Positions 45,111-53,965 of a DNA stretch of 64,000 nt are shown piece after piece. The notes beneath the pieces are model-generated. The model was given only the letters and a program-made list of their open reading frames with translations. It searched no databases and was not told where the DNA came from. Numbering within the stretch: the first letter of the stretch is position 1; each line of letters begins with the position of its first letter. Origin of the DNA: Marinibacterium sp. (GTDB taxonomy: Bacteria; Pseudomonadota; Alphaproteobacteria; Rhodobacterales; Rhodobacteraceae); assembly GCA_025800215.1 (NCBI GenBank), contig JAOXSC010000181.1, positions 1 through 64,000 on the forward strand, in the 5' to 3' direction. The position numbers and the translations under genes were made by a program.

Positions 45111-46982
45111 TCACCCATCGTTGAAAAAGGCATGGATCTTTTCGGCCAGAGCGTCCGAAATCCCGTCCACCGCCTTGAGGTCGGCAAGATTGGCGCGGGT
45201 TACCGCCTTGGCCGACCCGAAATGCGCCAGCAACGCGCGTTTGCGCGCCGCCCCCACGCCCGGCACCTCGTCCAGCGGGGTGGCGCCCACCGCCTTGGCC
45301 CGCTTGGCGCGATGGGTGCCGATGGCAAAGCGGTGCGCTTCGTCCCGCAGGCGCTGGATGAAATACAGCACCGGATCATTGTGGCGCAGCGCAAAGGGGC
45401 GCTGGCCGGGGCGATAGAATTCCTCTTTGCCGGCATCGCGGTCCACGCCCTTGGCCACGCCCACCATGGGGATGTCTTCGACCCCGTGCTGGGCCATGAT
45501 TTCGGCCACCGCACTGACCTGCCCGGCGCCGCCGTCGATCAGCAGCAGGTCGGGCCACAGCCCCCTGTCGCGGTCGGGGTCTTCTTTCTGCAGGCGGGTA
45601 AAGCGGCGGGTCAGCACCTCTTTCATCATTCCGAAATCGTCGCCCGGCGTCAGATCGTCACCGCGGATGTTGAATTTGCGATAGCTGTTCTTCATGAACC
45701 CGTCGGGCCCGGCGACAATCATGCCCCCCACCGCATTGGTGCCCTGAATGTGGCTGTTGTCATAGACTTCGATCCGCTGCGGTGGCGCATCAAGGTCGAA
45801 CGCCTCGGCCAGGCCGCGCAACAGCTTGGCCTGAGTCGCGCTTTCGGCCATGCGGCGGGCCAGGCTTTCGCGCGCATTGCGCAGCGCGCCCGACACCAGT
45901 TCGGCCTTTTCGCCCCGCTGCGGGACCAGAATTTCAACCTTGCGCCCGGCCTTTTCCGACAGGGCCTGCGTCATCAGATCGGCATTTTCGATCCCGTCCG
46001 ACAGGATCAGCTGACGGGGCGGTTCCTTGTTGTCATAGAACTGGCCCAGAAACGCCTCCATCACCTCGGGCGCGCCGACATCCGAACCCACGCGCGGGTA
46101 ATAGTCGTGATTGCCCCAGTTTTGATTGGCGCGGATGAAAAACACCTGAACGCAGGCCTGCCCGCTGTCCATATGCAGGGCGATCACATCCGCCTCGGCC
46201 ACGCCGCGCGGGTTGATGCCCTGTGCCGTCTGCACCTGCGTCAGCGCCCGGATCCTGTCGCGCAGGGCGGCGGCGCGCTCGAACTCCATCGCATCGGACG
46301 CCTCCTGCATTTCGGCGGCCAGATCTTCCTGGACCTTGGTGGACCGGCCCGACAGGAACCGTTCGGCGTCGCGCAGGCTGGCGGCATAGTCATCTTCGCT
46401 GATCAGGCCCACGCAGGGGCCCGAGCAACGCTTGATCTGATAGAGCAGGCAGGGCCGCGTGCGGCTGTCGAACATCGGATCCGAACAGTTGCGCAGCAGG
46501 AACGCCTTTTGCAACTGGTTGAGCGTGCGGTTCACCGCGCCTGCACTGGCGAAGGGCCCGAAATAGGCGCCCTTTTCGGTCTTGGCGCCGCGATGCTTCT
46601 TGATCTGCGGAAACGGGTGCCCCTTGGGCAAGAGGATGTTGGGAAAGCTTTTGTCGTCGCGCAGCAGCACGTTGTATTTGGGCTTGAGCTGCTTGATCAG
46701 GTTCTGTTCCAGCAGCAGTGCTTCGGTTTCGGTGCGCGTGGTCAGGAACATCATCGACGCGGTTTCACGGATCATCCGCGCAATGCGCGCGCTGTGACCG
46801 GTGGGGCGCGCATAGCTTGACACCCGCGCCCTGAGATTGCGCGCCTTGCCCACGTAAAGCACCCGCGCCTGCGCATCGAGCATCCGGTACACGCCCGGCC
46901 CCGCCCCCAGCGTGCGCAGGTAGGATTGAATGCAGGCATGACCGGTCGGAGCCGGGGCCGAAAGGTCCGTGTCGTCGCTCAT
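45111..46982 (-). CDS. uvrC: Excinuclease ABC subunit C
   Basis: A 623-residue nucleotide-excision repair endonuclease. The N-terminal GIY-YIG nuclease domain contains [27 protein letters not shown] with the catalytic tyrosines and arginine. A UVR (UvrB-binding) motif follows in the [24 protein letters not shown] helix pair. The RNase H-like 3' nuclease region has [19 protein letters not shown] and [12 protein letters not shown], and C-terminal helix-hairpin-helix elements include [20 protein letters not shown]. Length is normal. It is preceded by a 292-base AT-richer intergenic region. Confidence 0.97.
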   Translation of the reverse strand: MSDDTDLSAPAPTGHACIQSYLRTLGAGPGVYRMLDAQARVLYVGKARNLRARVSSYARPTGHSARIARMIRETASMMFLTTRTETEALLLEQNLIKQLKPKYNVLLRDDKSFPNILLPKGHPFPQIKKHRGAKTEKGAYFGPFASAGAVNRTLNQLQKAFLLRNCSDPMFDSRTRPCLLYQIKRCSGPCVGLISEDDYAASLRDAERFLSGRSTKVQEDLAAEMQEASDAMEFERAAALRDRIRALTQVQTAQGINPRGVAEADVIALHMDSGQACVQVFFIRANQNWGNHDYYPRVGSDVGAPEVMEAFLGQFYDNKEPPRQLILSDGIENADLMTQALSEKAGRKVEILVPQRGEKAELVSGALRNARESLARRMAESATQAKLLRGLAEAFDLDAPPQRIEVYDNSHIQGTNAVGGMIVAGPDGFMKNSYRKFNIRGDDLTPGDDFGMMKEVLTRRFTRLQKEDPDRDRGLWPDLLLIDGGAGQVSAVAEIMAQHGVEDIPMVGVAKGVDRDAGKEEFYRPGQRPFALRHNDPVLYFIQRLRDEAHRFAIGTHRAKRAKAVGATPLDEVPGVGAARKRALLAHFGSAKAVTRANLADLKAVDGISDALAEKIHAFFNDG

Positions 46983-47059
46983 CCGTAGCTGTCCCGATTC
47001 TGTGGTGTCGCCTGCAATTGTATCACCGCCATTTCAAGGCCAAACAAATCCACCGAAAC

Positions 47060-47068
47060 TGTGGATAA
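47060..47068 (-). promoter_or_regulatory. Perfect DnaA-box sequence
   Basis: The minus strand reads TTATCCACA, the full DnaA consensus, in an AT-rich context. A single 9-mer can occur by chance and I find no second perfect box nearby, so this is noted as a possible DnaA site rather than an origin. Confidence 0.35.
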
Positions 47069-47246
47069 GTCTGCGTGTAACTTCTGGGTACTCGGAATTT
47101 TTCCTTTGTCTACGTGGGCTTTGGTTGATCTGATTAATTTATAAGCACAAATGTAAGACTTTGATTTTACTTCATAACTTTCTGTGAACCCGTCAAGCAC
47201 ATGAAATCAAAGGCCTTTTTGTAACATCTTGGTAACACTTGTGGCA

Positions 47247-47267
47247 GCGGTGCAAAACTTGCACCGC
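47247..47267 (-). terminator. Hairpin downstream of the PTR1-like SDR gene
   Basis: GCGGTGCAA-AAC-TTGCACCGC is a perfect 9-bp inverted repeat 7 bases past the SDR stop. It is not followed by a clean T-run in the direction of that gene, so it is a likely but not certain terminator. Confidence 0.5.
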
Positions 47268-47274
47268 AAAGGCA

Positions 47275-48054
47275 TTATTCCACGCCCACAACGTCCGGGG
47301 TTCGCCACCCAAGATGCTGCCCGCCATCCACGCAAAGAAGCTGTCCGGTGACGCCCGGAGCGTCCAGGAAATAGCCCAGGGCGGCGGTCATGTCCTCGGG
47401 GTTTGATCCGCGTTTCAGCACCGTGTTTTCGCGTTGCTGGGCAAAGCTTTCGGGGCTTTGCCGGGCCCCGATCAGGGTCGGTCCGGGGCCGATCGCATTC
47501 ACCCGGATCGCCGGTGCCAGCGCCTGCGCGGCGGTTTGCGTCATCGTCCACAGCGCGGTCTTGGCCATGGTGTAGGTCACGAAATGCGGCGTCAGCTTGC
47601 GCACGCGCATGTCGATCATGTTCACCACCAGCCCCTGCGCCATCGGTTCACCTCGGGCATCTTTCACCGGCTCGAGCCCCTGCGCCGCCAGCGCCTGGGT
47701 CAGCACGAAGGGCGCGCGCAGGTTGCTCATCATGTGGCGATCCCAGCTGTCGCGGCTGGCGGTCTTGTAGTTGTCGTATTCAAAGATCGACGCGTTGTTC
47801 ACCAGACAGGTCACCGGCCCACCAAGCGCATCGACGGTGCGGTCAAACAGCGTGCCAAGCGCGTCTTCGTCCAGCAGATCGGCCTGAAGGGCTTCGGCCT
47901 TGCGGCCCATGGCGCGGATTTCGTCCACAACCTGTTCTGCGTCCGAACGCGACGACGCGTAATGCACCCCTACATCAAAGCCGCGCCCGGCCAGATACAT
48001 CGCCATGGCGCGGCCGATCCGCCTGCCCGCACCGGTCACAAGACAACGAGACAT
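47275..48054 (-). CDS. Pteridine reductase-like SDR
   Basis: A 259-residue short-chain dehydrogenase. The cofactor loop is CLVTGAGRRIGRAMA and the NNAS motif follows. Instead of the usual catalytic serine it has an aspartate in VVNMIDM, 13 residues before the tyrosine of YTMAK. That Asp/Tyr/Lys arrangement and spacing match pteridine reductase (PTR1)/FolM-type enzymes, so reduction of dihydrofolate or dihydromonapterin is the best guess. ATG at 48054 is preferred to the GTG one codon earlier. No folate gene is adjacent within the window. Confidence 0.88.
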   Translation of the reverse strand: MSRCLVTGAGRRIGRAMAMYLAGRGFDVGVHYASSRSDAEQVVDEIRAMGRKAEALQADLLDEDALGTLFDRTVDALGGPVTCLVNNASIFEYDNYKTASRDSWDRHMMSNLRAPFVLTQALAAQGLEPVKDARGEPMAQGLVVNMIDMRVRKLTPHFVTYTMAKTALWTMTQTAAQALAPAIRVNAIGPGPTLIGARQSPESFAQQRENTVLKRGSNPEDMTAALGYFLDAPGVTGQLLCVDGGQHLGWRTPDVVGVE

Positions 48055-48083
48055 CACCCGCCCCCCAAAGAATTACAGTCCTG

Positions 48084-49040
48084 TCAGAGCAGGATAGCCA
48101 GAATGTAGATCACATATAGCGCGCTCAGAACAACGCCCCAGCCGCGCGTGATGTCTTTCTTGAAGAATACGAAGGGGATGATCAAAAGCGACGCGCCCAG
48201 CATCACCCACAGATCCAGCCGCAGGAAGGATTCAGCCACCGGAATGTCGCCAAACAGCGTGGCAATCCCGATGATGGCCAGCAGGTTGAACATGTTCGAC
48301 CCGATCACATTGCCAAGCGCCACATCCGCCTGACGCCGCAGCGCCGCCATCATTGTAGTGGCCAGTTCCGGCAGCGACGTGCCCACCGCCACCAGCGTCA
48401 GCCCGATCACGGTTTCGCTGACCCCGTAGGTGCGCGCGATGATGGTGGCGTTGTCGACCAGCAGGCTGGCCCCCAGCGGCAGCCCGATCATCCCCAGCAG
48501 CAGATAGATCGCGATGCGCGATGCGGGCATGTCGGGGTCGACCTCTTCCAGGTCGACCAGTTCGTCTTCGGGGCAGTCCTTGCAGGCTTCGCGGTGACGC
48601 CGCGCTTCGCGGAAACTGTCGCCCAGCACCAGCGCCAGCGCCGCCAGCAGGATCAGGCCCGACACCCATGTGAAACTGCCGCAAAACGCCAGTGCAATGA
48701 ACAAAAGCGTGGCCGCGATCATGAAGACATAGGTCTTGCGGCTGTCGCATTCGCTGGTGTGCAACCCCGCCAGCAAGGCCGGGATCCCCAGCACCAGCAG
48801 GATGTTCGCGGTGTTCGACCCCACCACATTGCCAAGCGCGATGCCCGGCGCGTCCTCAAGGATCGCCTTGATGGAAATCAGCAATTCGGGTGCCGATGTG
48901 CCAAAGGCCACGATGGTCAGGCTGACGATCAGCGCAGGCACCCCCAGCCGCAGGCTGAGGTTCACCGCCCCCTTGACCAGCGTATCCCCTGCCAGGAGCA
49001 GGATCAGCAGGCCAAGCCCAGACAGGATCCAAGGCATCAT
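48084..49040 (-). CDS. Calcium/sodium antiporter, YrbG type
   Basis: A 318-residue inner membrane exchanger of the CaCA superfamily. The two inverted alpha-repeats are clear: VAFGTSAPELLISIKA with GNVVGSNTANILLVLG, and VAVGTSLPELATTMMA with GNVIGSNMFNLLAIIG. About ten hydrophobic helices with a central acidic cytosolic loop (CPEDELVDLEEVDPD) fit bacterial YrbG-like proteins. The first ATG at 49040 follows GGAGGACGCCGGTC and overlaps the small upstream gene by 4 bases. Confidence 0.94.
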   Translation of the reverse strand: MMPWILSGLGLLILLLAGDTLVKGAVNLSLRLGVPALIVSLTIVAFGTSAPELLISIKAILEDAPGIALGNVVGSNTANILLVLGIPALLAGLHTSECDSRKTYVFMIAATLLFIALAFCGSFTWVSGLILLAALALVLGDSFREARRHREACKDCPEDELVDLEEVDPDMPASRIAIYLLLGMIGLPLGASLLVDNATIIARTYGVSETVIGLTLVAVGTSLPELATTMMAALRRQADVALGNVIGSNMFNLLAIIGIATLFGDIPVAESFLRLDLWVMLGASLLIIPFVFFKKDITRGWGVVLSALYVIYILAILL

Positions 49041-49231
49041 GACCGGCGTCCTCCCTTGCCGCAGGGGCACGGGCCCTTGCCGATCCGGTGGCGCCCGCAG
49101 GCGGGGCAGCGCGCCGCATCGCGGCGCATGATCCGGGGCATCCGCAGTTTTCCGAACATCGCCAGAACCGCCATCACAATCAGAAACAGAAAGACAATCT
49201 TGAGGATCACGTCAGAGGCCAAAACGCGCAT
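49037..49231 (-). CDS. Small membrane protein with zinc-ribbon tail
   Basis: A 64-residue protein: an N-terminal hydrophobic helix (VILKIVFLFLIVMAVLAMFG) followed by a basic linker and a four-cysteine cluster, CPACGRHRIGKGPCPCG, resembling a degenerate zinc ribbon. It begins 20 bases inside the end of the SppA-type gene and ends with a 4-base overlap into the antiporter, so it is translated as part of a three-gene unit. Function unknown. Confidence 0.82.
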   Translation of the reverse strand: MRVLASDVILKIVFLFLIVMAVLAMFGKLRMPRIMRRDAARCPACGRHRIGKGPCPCGKGGRRS

Positions 49232-50009
49232 AAGCGGCGCGCTCCTCGATGCCGGACACGACGCTGTCGGCGGCCTGCGCCCCAAGCCGCGACCAGGGCG
49301 ACCGGCGCGGGCCATAGCGGCGGAACCGGACCTTGTCTCCGAACAGCTCTTCCATTTTGGGGCGCAGATGCGCCAGCCCGTCGATCAGCCCGAGCGCCTG
49401 CGCGCGGCGCGCCAGCCAGACCTCTCCGGTAAAGAGGTTCTGGGTGGGATCAAGCTTATCCCCGCGCCGATCGCTGACATGGGATTTGAAATTGCCGTGG
49501 ATGTCATCCAGCAGCACCTGCAGGCGGGCCACGTCTTCTTCGTTTTCGGGCCGGAACGGGTCGAGCATGGATTTGCTTTCGCCCGCCGTGTGCACCCGGC
49601 GTTCCAGCCCCTGCCGGGCCAGGAACACATGCGCCCCGAACCCCGACGAGATCACGCCGATGGACCCGATGACCGAGCTTTCATCGGCATAGATTTCATC
49701 CGCTGACGCCGCCAGCCAGTACCCGCCCGAGGCCGCCACATCTTCGACAAAGGCATAGACGGGCACCTTGTGCCGGTCCGCCAGACGGCGGATGCGGCTG
49801 CCGATCAGCGATGATTGCACCGGCGATCCGCCGGGCGAATTCAGCTCAAGCGCGACGGCGGCGGGCTTGCCGCGCCGGAACGCTTTTTCCAGCACCGGCG
49901 CCAGCGCCAGATCAGACAGAGACCCGCGCCCGGCCATGCCGATGGCGCCCGACAGGCGGACAACAGATACAAGCGGTTCGGATTTTACAAAGGGCAGCCA
50001 GCGTTTCAT
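49212..50009 (-). CDS. Signal peptide peptidase SppA-type S49 serine protease
   Basis: A 265-residue S49 peptidase. The conserved LELNSPGGSPVQSSLIGSRI segment holds the oxyanion region, the nucleophilic serine lies in AASGGYWLAASADEIYA, and SVIGSIGVISSGFG follows. The lysine partner is in the C-terminal part. It is shorter than the two-domain E. coli SppA and resembles the single-domain SohB/SppA36K group. No clear signal peptide is present, only a short basic MKRWLPF start (ATG at 50009). It leads a unit with a zinc-ribbon protein and a Ca/Na antiporter. Confidence 0.9.
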   Translation of the reverse strand: MKRWLPFVKSEPLVSVVRLSGAIGMAGRGSLSDLALAPVLEKAFRRGKPAAVALELNSPGGSPVQSSLIGSRIRRLADRHKVPVYAFVEDVAASGGYWLAASADEIYADESSVIGSIGVISSGFGAHVFLARQGLERRVHTAGESKSMLDPFRPENEEDVARLQVLLDDIHGNFKSHVSDRRGDKLDPTQNLFTGEVWLARRAQALGLIDGLAHLRPKMEELFGDKVRFRRYGPRRSPWSRLGAQAADSVVSGIEERAAYARFGL

Positions 50010-50124
50010 GAAGCGTGATGTAGAGGGCAAGGGGTGGGCAAACAAGGGACAGCACGCGCCGCCGCTGGGGCTGTGATGCAAAACTTGTGCATTTGGGCAA
50101 AAATGACACCGCAGGCCGGCGCGA

Positions 50125-50886
50125 TCAGCTGCGGATCCGCCAGCCCGTTTTGAAGATCCAGGCGATCACGGCGACGCATCCCAGCGTGAAGCCGCCAATC
50201 GCCAAAAGGCTCATCCCCACGGGCACATCCGCCATCCCGAAGAACGACCAGCGAAAGCCCGAGATCAGATAGACCACCGGGTTGAACAGCGTCACGTTCT
50301 GCCAGAAGGGCGGCAGCATCGAGATCGAATAGAAAGACCCGCCCAGAAACACCAGCGGCGTGATCACCATCATCGGCACCAGTTGCAGCTGTTCGAAATT
50401 CGACGCCCAGATCCCGATGATGAACCCCAGCAAGGCAAAGCTGAGGCAGGTCAGCACCAGAAAGGCCAGCATCGCACCGGGATGGGCAATGATCAGGTCC
50501 ACAAACAGCGACGATGTCCCCAGGATCACCACCCCGATGAACAGCGCCTTGGTCGCCGCCGCCCCCACATAGCCCAGGGTGATTTCCAGAAAGTTGATCG
50601 GCGCCGACAGCAGTTCATAGACCGTGCCGATGAATTTCGGGAAATAGATGCCGAAAGACGCGTTGGAAATCGCCTGTGTCATCACACTCAGCATGATCAG
50701 CCCCGGCACGATAAAGGCGCCATAGCTGACGCCTTCGACCTCGTCGATGCGGCTGCCGATGGCGGCGCCGAAGACCACGAAATACAGCGATGTCGACAGC
50801 ACCGGCGACAGAAAGCTCTGCATCAGGGTGCGGAAAAAGCGGGCCATCTCGAACCGGTAGATGGCGGCAATGGCGGTCCAGTTCAT
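50125..50886 (-). CDS. ABC-2 type transporter permease (YadH-like)
   Basis: A 253-residue permease with six hydrophobic segments. The ABC-2 pattern is present: an N-terminal [29 protein letters not shown] region, [15 protein letters not shown], and [28 protein letters not shown] near the C-terminus, the signature of the DrrB/YadH group. It should form the membrane half of an exporter with the ATPase gene, which overlaps it by 4 bases. Cargo unknown (drug, lipid or polysaccharide). Confidence 0.92.
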   Translation of the reverse strand: MNWTAIAAIYRFEMARFFRTLMQSFLSPVLSTSLYFVVFGAAIGSRIDEVEGVSYGAFIVPGLIMLSVMTQAISNASFGIYFPKFIGTVYELLSAPINFLEITLGYVGAAATKALFIGVVILGTSSLFVDLIIAHPGAMLAFLVLTCLSFALLGFIIGIWASNFEQLQLVPMMVITPLVFLGGSFYSISMLPPFWQNVTLFNPVVYLISGFRWSFFGMADVPVGMSLLAIGGFTLGCVAVIAWIFKTGWRIRS

Positions 50887-51812
50887 GGCTGCGGTCCTTT
50901 CACCAGATCGACAAAGATGTCTTCCAGGCTGCTCTGGCGCGTCTGCACATCGCGCAGCACCAGCCCTGCGGCATCCAGATCGTTCAAAAGCGTGCGAATG
51001 CCGGTGCGCTCGGCCTTGGTGTCATAGGTATAGATCAGCGTATCGGGCGTCGGGCCGGGTTCCAGCCGGTGATGGGCCAGCGCCTCGGGCAGCGTGTCGG
51101 GACGGTCGGCCAGCTGCAATTCGATCTGTTTCTGCCCCATGCGGGCCATCAGCCGGGCCTTTTTCTCGACCAGCATCAGCGCCCCGCCATTGATCACGCC
51201 GACACGGTCGGCAATGGCTTCGGCTTCTTCGATGTAATGGGTGGTCAGGATGATGGTGACCCCCGACGCCTTGAGCTCGGCCACGATGTCCCACATGTCC
51301 TTGCGCAGCTCGACATCGACGCCGGCGGTGGGTTCGTCCAGAAACAGCAGGCGCGGATCATGGGCCAGCGCCTTGGCGATCAGCACCCGGCGTTTCATCC
51401 CGCCCGACAATTCCTTGATCTGGGCATCGCGCTTGTCCCAGAGCGACAGCTTGCGCAGAATGTCCTCGATCCGCGCATCGTCACGGGCCTTGCCAAACAG
51501 CCCGCGCGAGAAGCGGACCGAATTCCAGACCTTTTCAAAGGGTTCGAGCGCGATATCCTGCGGCACCAGCCCGATCAGGCTGCGTGCGGCGCGAAAGCTG
51601 GTGCCAATGTCATGCCCGCCCACGCGCACCGCCCCGCCCGACGGGCGGGTGATCCCGCAGACGGTGGAAATCAGCGTCGTCTTGCCTGCGCCATTGGGGC
51701 CCAGAAGGGCAAGGATCTCGCCCTCTTCGACATCGAGCGTGACGCCGCGCAGCGCCTCGAACCCGCCATCATAGACCTTGCGCAGATCCCGGATCTCCAG
51801 GATTGGTGCCAT
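50883..51812 (-). CDS. ABC-2 exporter ATP-binding protein (YadG-like)
   Basis: A 309-residue ATPase. Walker A is [11 protein letters not shown], the signature motif LSGGMKRR, Walker [13 protein letters not shown], and the H-loop [11 protein letters not shown]-terminal extension of about 90 residues with a [15 protein letters not shown] ending is typical of DrrA/YadG-type ATPases. The start at 51812 ([16 protein letters not shown]) was chosen over a longer open frame. It is upstream of and coupled to its permease. Confidence 0.94.
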   Translation of the reverse strand: MAPILEIRDLRKVYDGGFEALRGVTLDVEEGEILALLGPNGAGKTTLISTVCGITRPSGGAVRVGGHDIGTSFRAARSLIGLVPQDIALEPFEKVWNSVRFSRGLFGKARDDARIEDILRKLSLWDKRDAQIKELSGGMKRRVLIAKALAHDPRLLFLDEPTAGVDVELRKDMWDIVAELKASGVTIILTTHYIEEAEAIADRVGVINGGALMLVEKKARLMARMGQKQIELQLADRPDTLPEALAHHRLEPGPTPDTLIYTYDTKAERTGIRTLLNDLDAAGLVLRDVQTRQSSLEDIFVDLVKGPQP

Positions 51813-51990
51813 CGTGCAGTCCCCCCATGGCCACGCGCCCGCCCAAAGACCGGCGCCACCGGATGCCGGGGCAAGGCCACGGCTGATGTTCTGTCTAGCG
51901 TGTCGCCCGTCGAACGCAAGGTGCGGGGCAGATTGTACATGGACACAGCGCGCCGTTGTGCTAGCGGTTCCCCCAAGGAAAGGACAGATC

Positions 51991-52980
51991 ATGACAGCTC
52001 AGAACCGTGCAGCCCTTGGGGTGGCGTTCATCCTGGCGGGGATGCTGGGCATTTCGATCAACGACATGCTGATCAAGCAACTTTCCGGGGGGTATCCACT
52101 GCACCAGATGGTGTTCACGCGCTCTGCCATTGGGATCGTGTTTTCGCTGATGCTGGTGCAGCTCGAAGGGGGGCTGTCGATCCTCTACACCCGTCGGCCG
52201 GGGCTGCATCTGCTGCGCGGCGGGATGGTCGTGGTGTCCAACATGGCGTTCTTTCTGGCCCTGGCGGTGATGCCGCTGGCTGACGCCACAGCGATCTTTT
52301 TTGTCGCCCCCCTGTTCATCACGCTGCTGTCGATCCCGATGCTGGGCGAAAAGGTGGGGCCGATGCGGCTTGGCGCGGTGCTGGTAGGGTTTGCCGGCGT
52401 CATCATCATGCAGCGCCCCTGGGCCAGCGCGGATGCGCTTGGCACGTCACGGCTGGTGCTGCTGCTACCGGTGCTGGCGGCGCTGACCTACGCGATGATG
52501 CAGTTGCTGACACGCAAGCTTGGGGCCGACACCAAGGCATCGGCGCTGGCAGTCTATCTGCAGGGGATGTTTATCGTGGTGTCACTGGGATTCTGGGCCG
52601 TGGCAGGCGACGGGCGCTTTGCCGAAGGGCTCGAAAACCCCAGCCTGCTGTTCCTGCTGCGCGCCTGGAGCTGGCCCGAGCCGCAGGACTGGCCCTATTT
52701 CATCGGGCTGGGGCTGAATTCGGCGGTGATCGGCTATTGTCTGAGCGCAGCCTACCGCGCCGCCGACGCGGCCACGATTGCCCCGTTTGAATATGTAGGC
52801 CTGCCGCTTGCGGTGTTCTGGGGCTGGCTGATCTGGGCCGATCTGCCGGATCTGGAAATCTGGATCGGCATGGCGCTGATCGTGGGGGCGGGGCTGTTCG
52901 TCTTCATCCGCGAACAGCGCAAGGCCCGGCGGGCCGCAGGGCCCGAACGCGCGGCGCGCCCTGACGCCCCGCAGGGCTGA
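51991..52980 (+). CDS. DMT superfamily permease (EamA family)
   Basis: A 329-residue membrane protein with ten predicted helices and two EamA repeats. Characteristic spots are the LIKQLSGGYPLHQMVFTRSAIG start of repeat 1, AFFLALAVMPLADATAIFFVAPLFITLLS, and AYRAADAATIAPFEYVGLPLAVFWGWL in repeat 2. Drug/metabolite exporters of this kind move small solutes; substrate unknown. The ATG at 51991 follows AAGGAAAGGA. The C-terminus is basic and cytosolic. It is convergent with the lipoprotein cassette. Confidence 0.93.
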   Translation: MTAQNRAALGVAFILAGMLGISINDMLIKQLSGGYPLHQMVFTRSAIGIVFSLMLVQLEGGLSILYTRRPGLHLLRGGMVVVSNMAFFLALAVMPLADATAIFFVAPLFITLLSIPMLGEKVGPMRLGAVLVGFAGVIIMQRPWASADALGTSRLVLLLPVLAALTYAMMQLLTRKLGADTKASALAVYLQGMFIVVSLGFWAVAGDGRFAEGLENPSLLFLLRAWSWPEPQDWPYFIGLGLNSAVIGYCLSAAYRAADAATIAPFEYVGLPLAVFWGWLIWADLPDLEIWIGMALIVGAGLFVFIREQRKARRAAGPERAARPDAPQG

Positions 52981-53000
52981 CCCCGGCCAGACGGCCGGGG
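52981..53000. terminator. Hairpin between the permease and the lipoprotein cassette
   Basis: CCCCGGCC-AGAC-GGCCGGGG is a perfect 8-bp stem directly after the permease stop and 10 bases from the end of the lipoprotein gene on the other strand. No T-tract; likely a shared bidirectional end. Confidence 0.5.
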
Positions 53001-53009
53001 CCCAAGGGT

Positions 53010-53921
53010 CTATTGACGACGTGCGGCGCCGAAGGCCCCAACATTGGAGCGCCCGTCAGGTCCGCCGACCGAGAACGTGCCACCCACCTCGGCCGCATTC
53101 GGGCCAAAGAAGCTGCCATTCACCTGACCGCTCAGTTGGCCAGCACCGGTCACCTGACCGCCAAAGCGGTTGCCGCTGACAGGTACGCTGGCATCGAAGT
53201 CAAGATTGCGCGCGGTTGTTACGGAACTTTCGCCGAACGGCACCAGGAACGTGTTGCGGCTCCTCACATCCGCGGTGGCGAAGTCGGTCGTCACGCTGAC
53301 CCTCGAGGTGGTGAACCCCGCAGTCCCAAACGAGTTGACGCCCACACCCACGGAATCACCGCTATAGACGGCGCGGGTCTGGCCTGCGATCTCGGCGGGT
53401 GCGGTGCGGTTGCCATAGGAGCCCGCCATCGCGGTGCCACGCTCGCCGCCCAACCCGGTCACCCAGGCACCAAAGGTCTGATGCTCGAGCCCCATAGCCG
53501 GACCGTTGGCCAGAAAGCCCGCTTCCTTGTTGTTCGCCGTTCGGGTCGAAATCAGTGTCCCGCTCGGGTCGATGGTGTCGCCTTCGTTGCGGTCTGCGTA
53601 GATGGTATCACGCCCGCCGGTGACCTTGATCGCGCGCGGTGAGCCCCCTTCGTTGAGGATCTGCACCGAGCTGCCGGTCGGGGTTTCGGTCCGATCAGAT
53701 ACGCGCACGCCACCGAATGTCTCGGCCTGCACGTTCATCTGCACGAGGTCACCGTTAATGACGGTCGCACCATCCTGAGGCATGTTCGAATTGCCCTGGA
53801 ACGGCTGCAGCGGCACGCCGGTGAAGGCATCACCGCCACCACCGCCACCGCCGCCACCGCAGGCGGACAGGGCGGCCAGAGCCGCGCCTGCCAGAAGCAT
53901 ACGCATTGTTGCCGTGTTCAT
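53010..53921 (-). CDS. TbpB-like surface lipoprotein 2
   Basis: A 303-residue lipoprotein: signal peptide MNTATMRMLLAGAALAALSAC with the lipid cysteine followed by a run of nine glycines. The rest is beta-rich and hydrophilic. The C-terminal ~120 residues fit the TbpB-type beta-barrel: SGNRFGGQVTGAGQLSG, GSFFGPNAAEVGGTF and VGAFGAARRQ, matching transferrin-binding-protein-like solute-binding lipoproteins. These are carried to the cell surface by Slam proteins, and a Slam-like gene lies upstream in the same unit. AAGGAG precedes the ATG. The ligand (metal complex, heme or protein) is unknown. Confidence 0.85.
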   Translation of the reverse strand: MNTATMRMLLAGAALAALSACGGGGGGGGGDAFTGVPLQPFQGNSNMPQDGATVINGDLVQMNVQAETFGGVRVSDRTETPTGSSVQILNEGGSPRAIKVTGGRDTIYADRNEGDTIDPSGTLISTRTANNKEAGFLANGPAMGLEHQTFGAWVTGLGGERGTAMAGSYGNRTAPAEIAGQTRAVYSGDSVGVGVNSFGTAGFTTSRVSVTTDFATADVRSRNTFLVPFGESSVTTARNLDFDASVPVSGNRFGGQVTGAGQLSGQVNGSFFGPNAAEVGGTFSVGGPDGRSNVGAFGAARRQ

Positions 53922-53965
53922 CTCAAGCTCCTTGTCTTCTATCTTTGCTGGAACATGTGTTTTGG

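Larger units (their letters stand above)
46983..47274. other. AT-rich intergenic region upstream of uvrC
   Basis: This 292-base gap is clearly richer in A+T than its surroundings (for example around 47090-47180) and lacks convincing codon bias in any frame. It carries a GATTC (GANTC) site near 46995, a perfect DnaA-box sequence at 47060-47068, and a strong hairpin at 47247-47267. It must hold the uvrC promoter. A minus-strand frame of 73 codons overlaps the uvrC ATG but looks spurious. Confidence 0.55.

Noticed and set aside
44967..46820. 617-codon open frame on the plus strand opposite uvrC
   Set aside because: Antisense to uvrC, whose domains are all intact; no start signal or domain.
47060..47068. 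Chromosomal origin suggested by a DnaA box in an AT-rich gap
   Set aside because: Only one perfect box, no box cluster and no origin-linked genes (dnaA, hemE, parAB, gidA) nearby.
46979..47200. 73-codon minus-strand frame in the AT-rich gap, overlapping the uvrC ATG by 4 bases
   Set aside because: Starts at GTG without a ribosome-binding site, has no recognisable fold and lies in a compositionally odd region; the ATGA overlap is likely chance.
53830..53862. CCACCGCCACC run considered as a microsatellite or CRISPR-like repeat
   Set aside because: It encodes the polyglycine after the lipobox of a lipoprotein; no spacers or repeat array are present.
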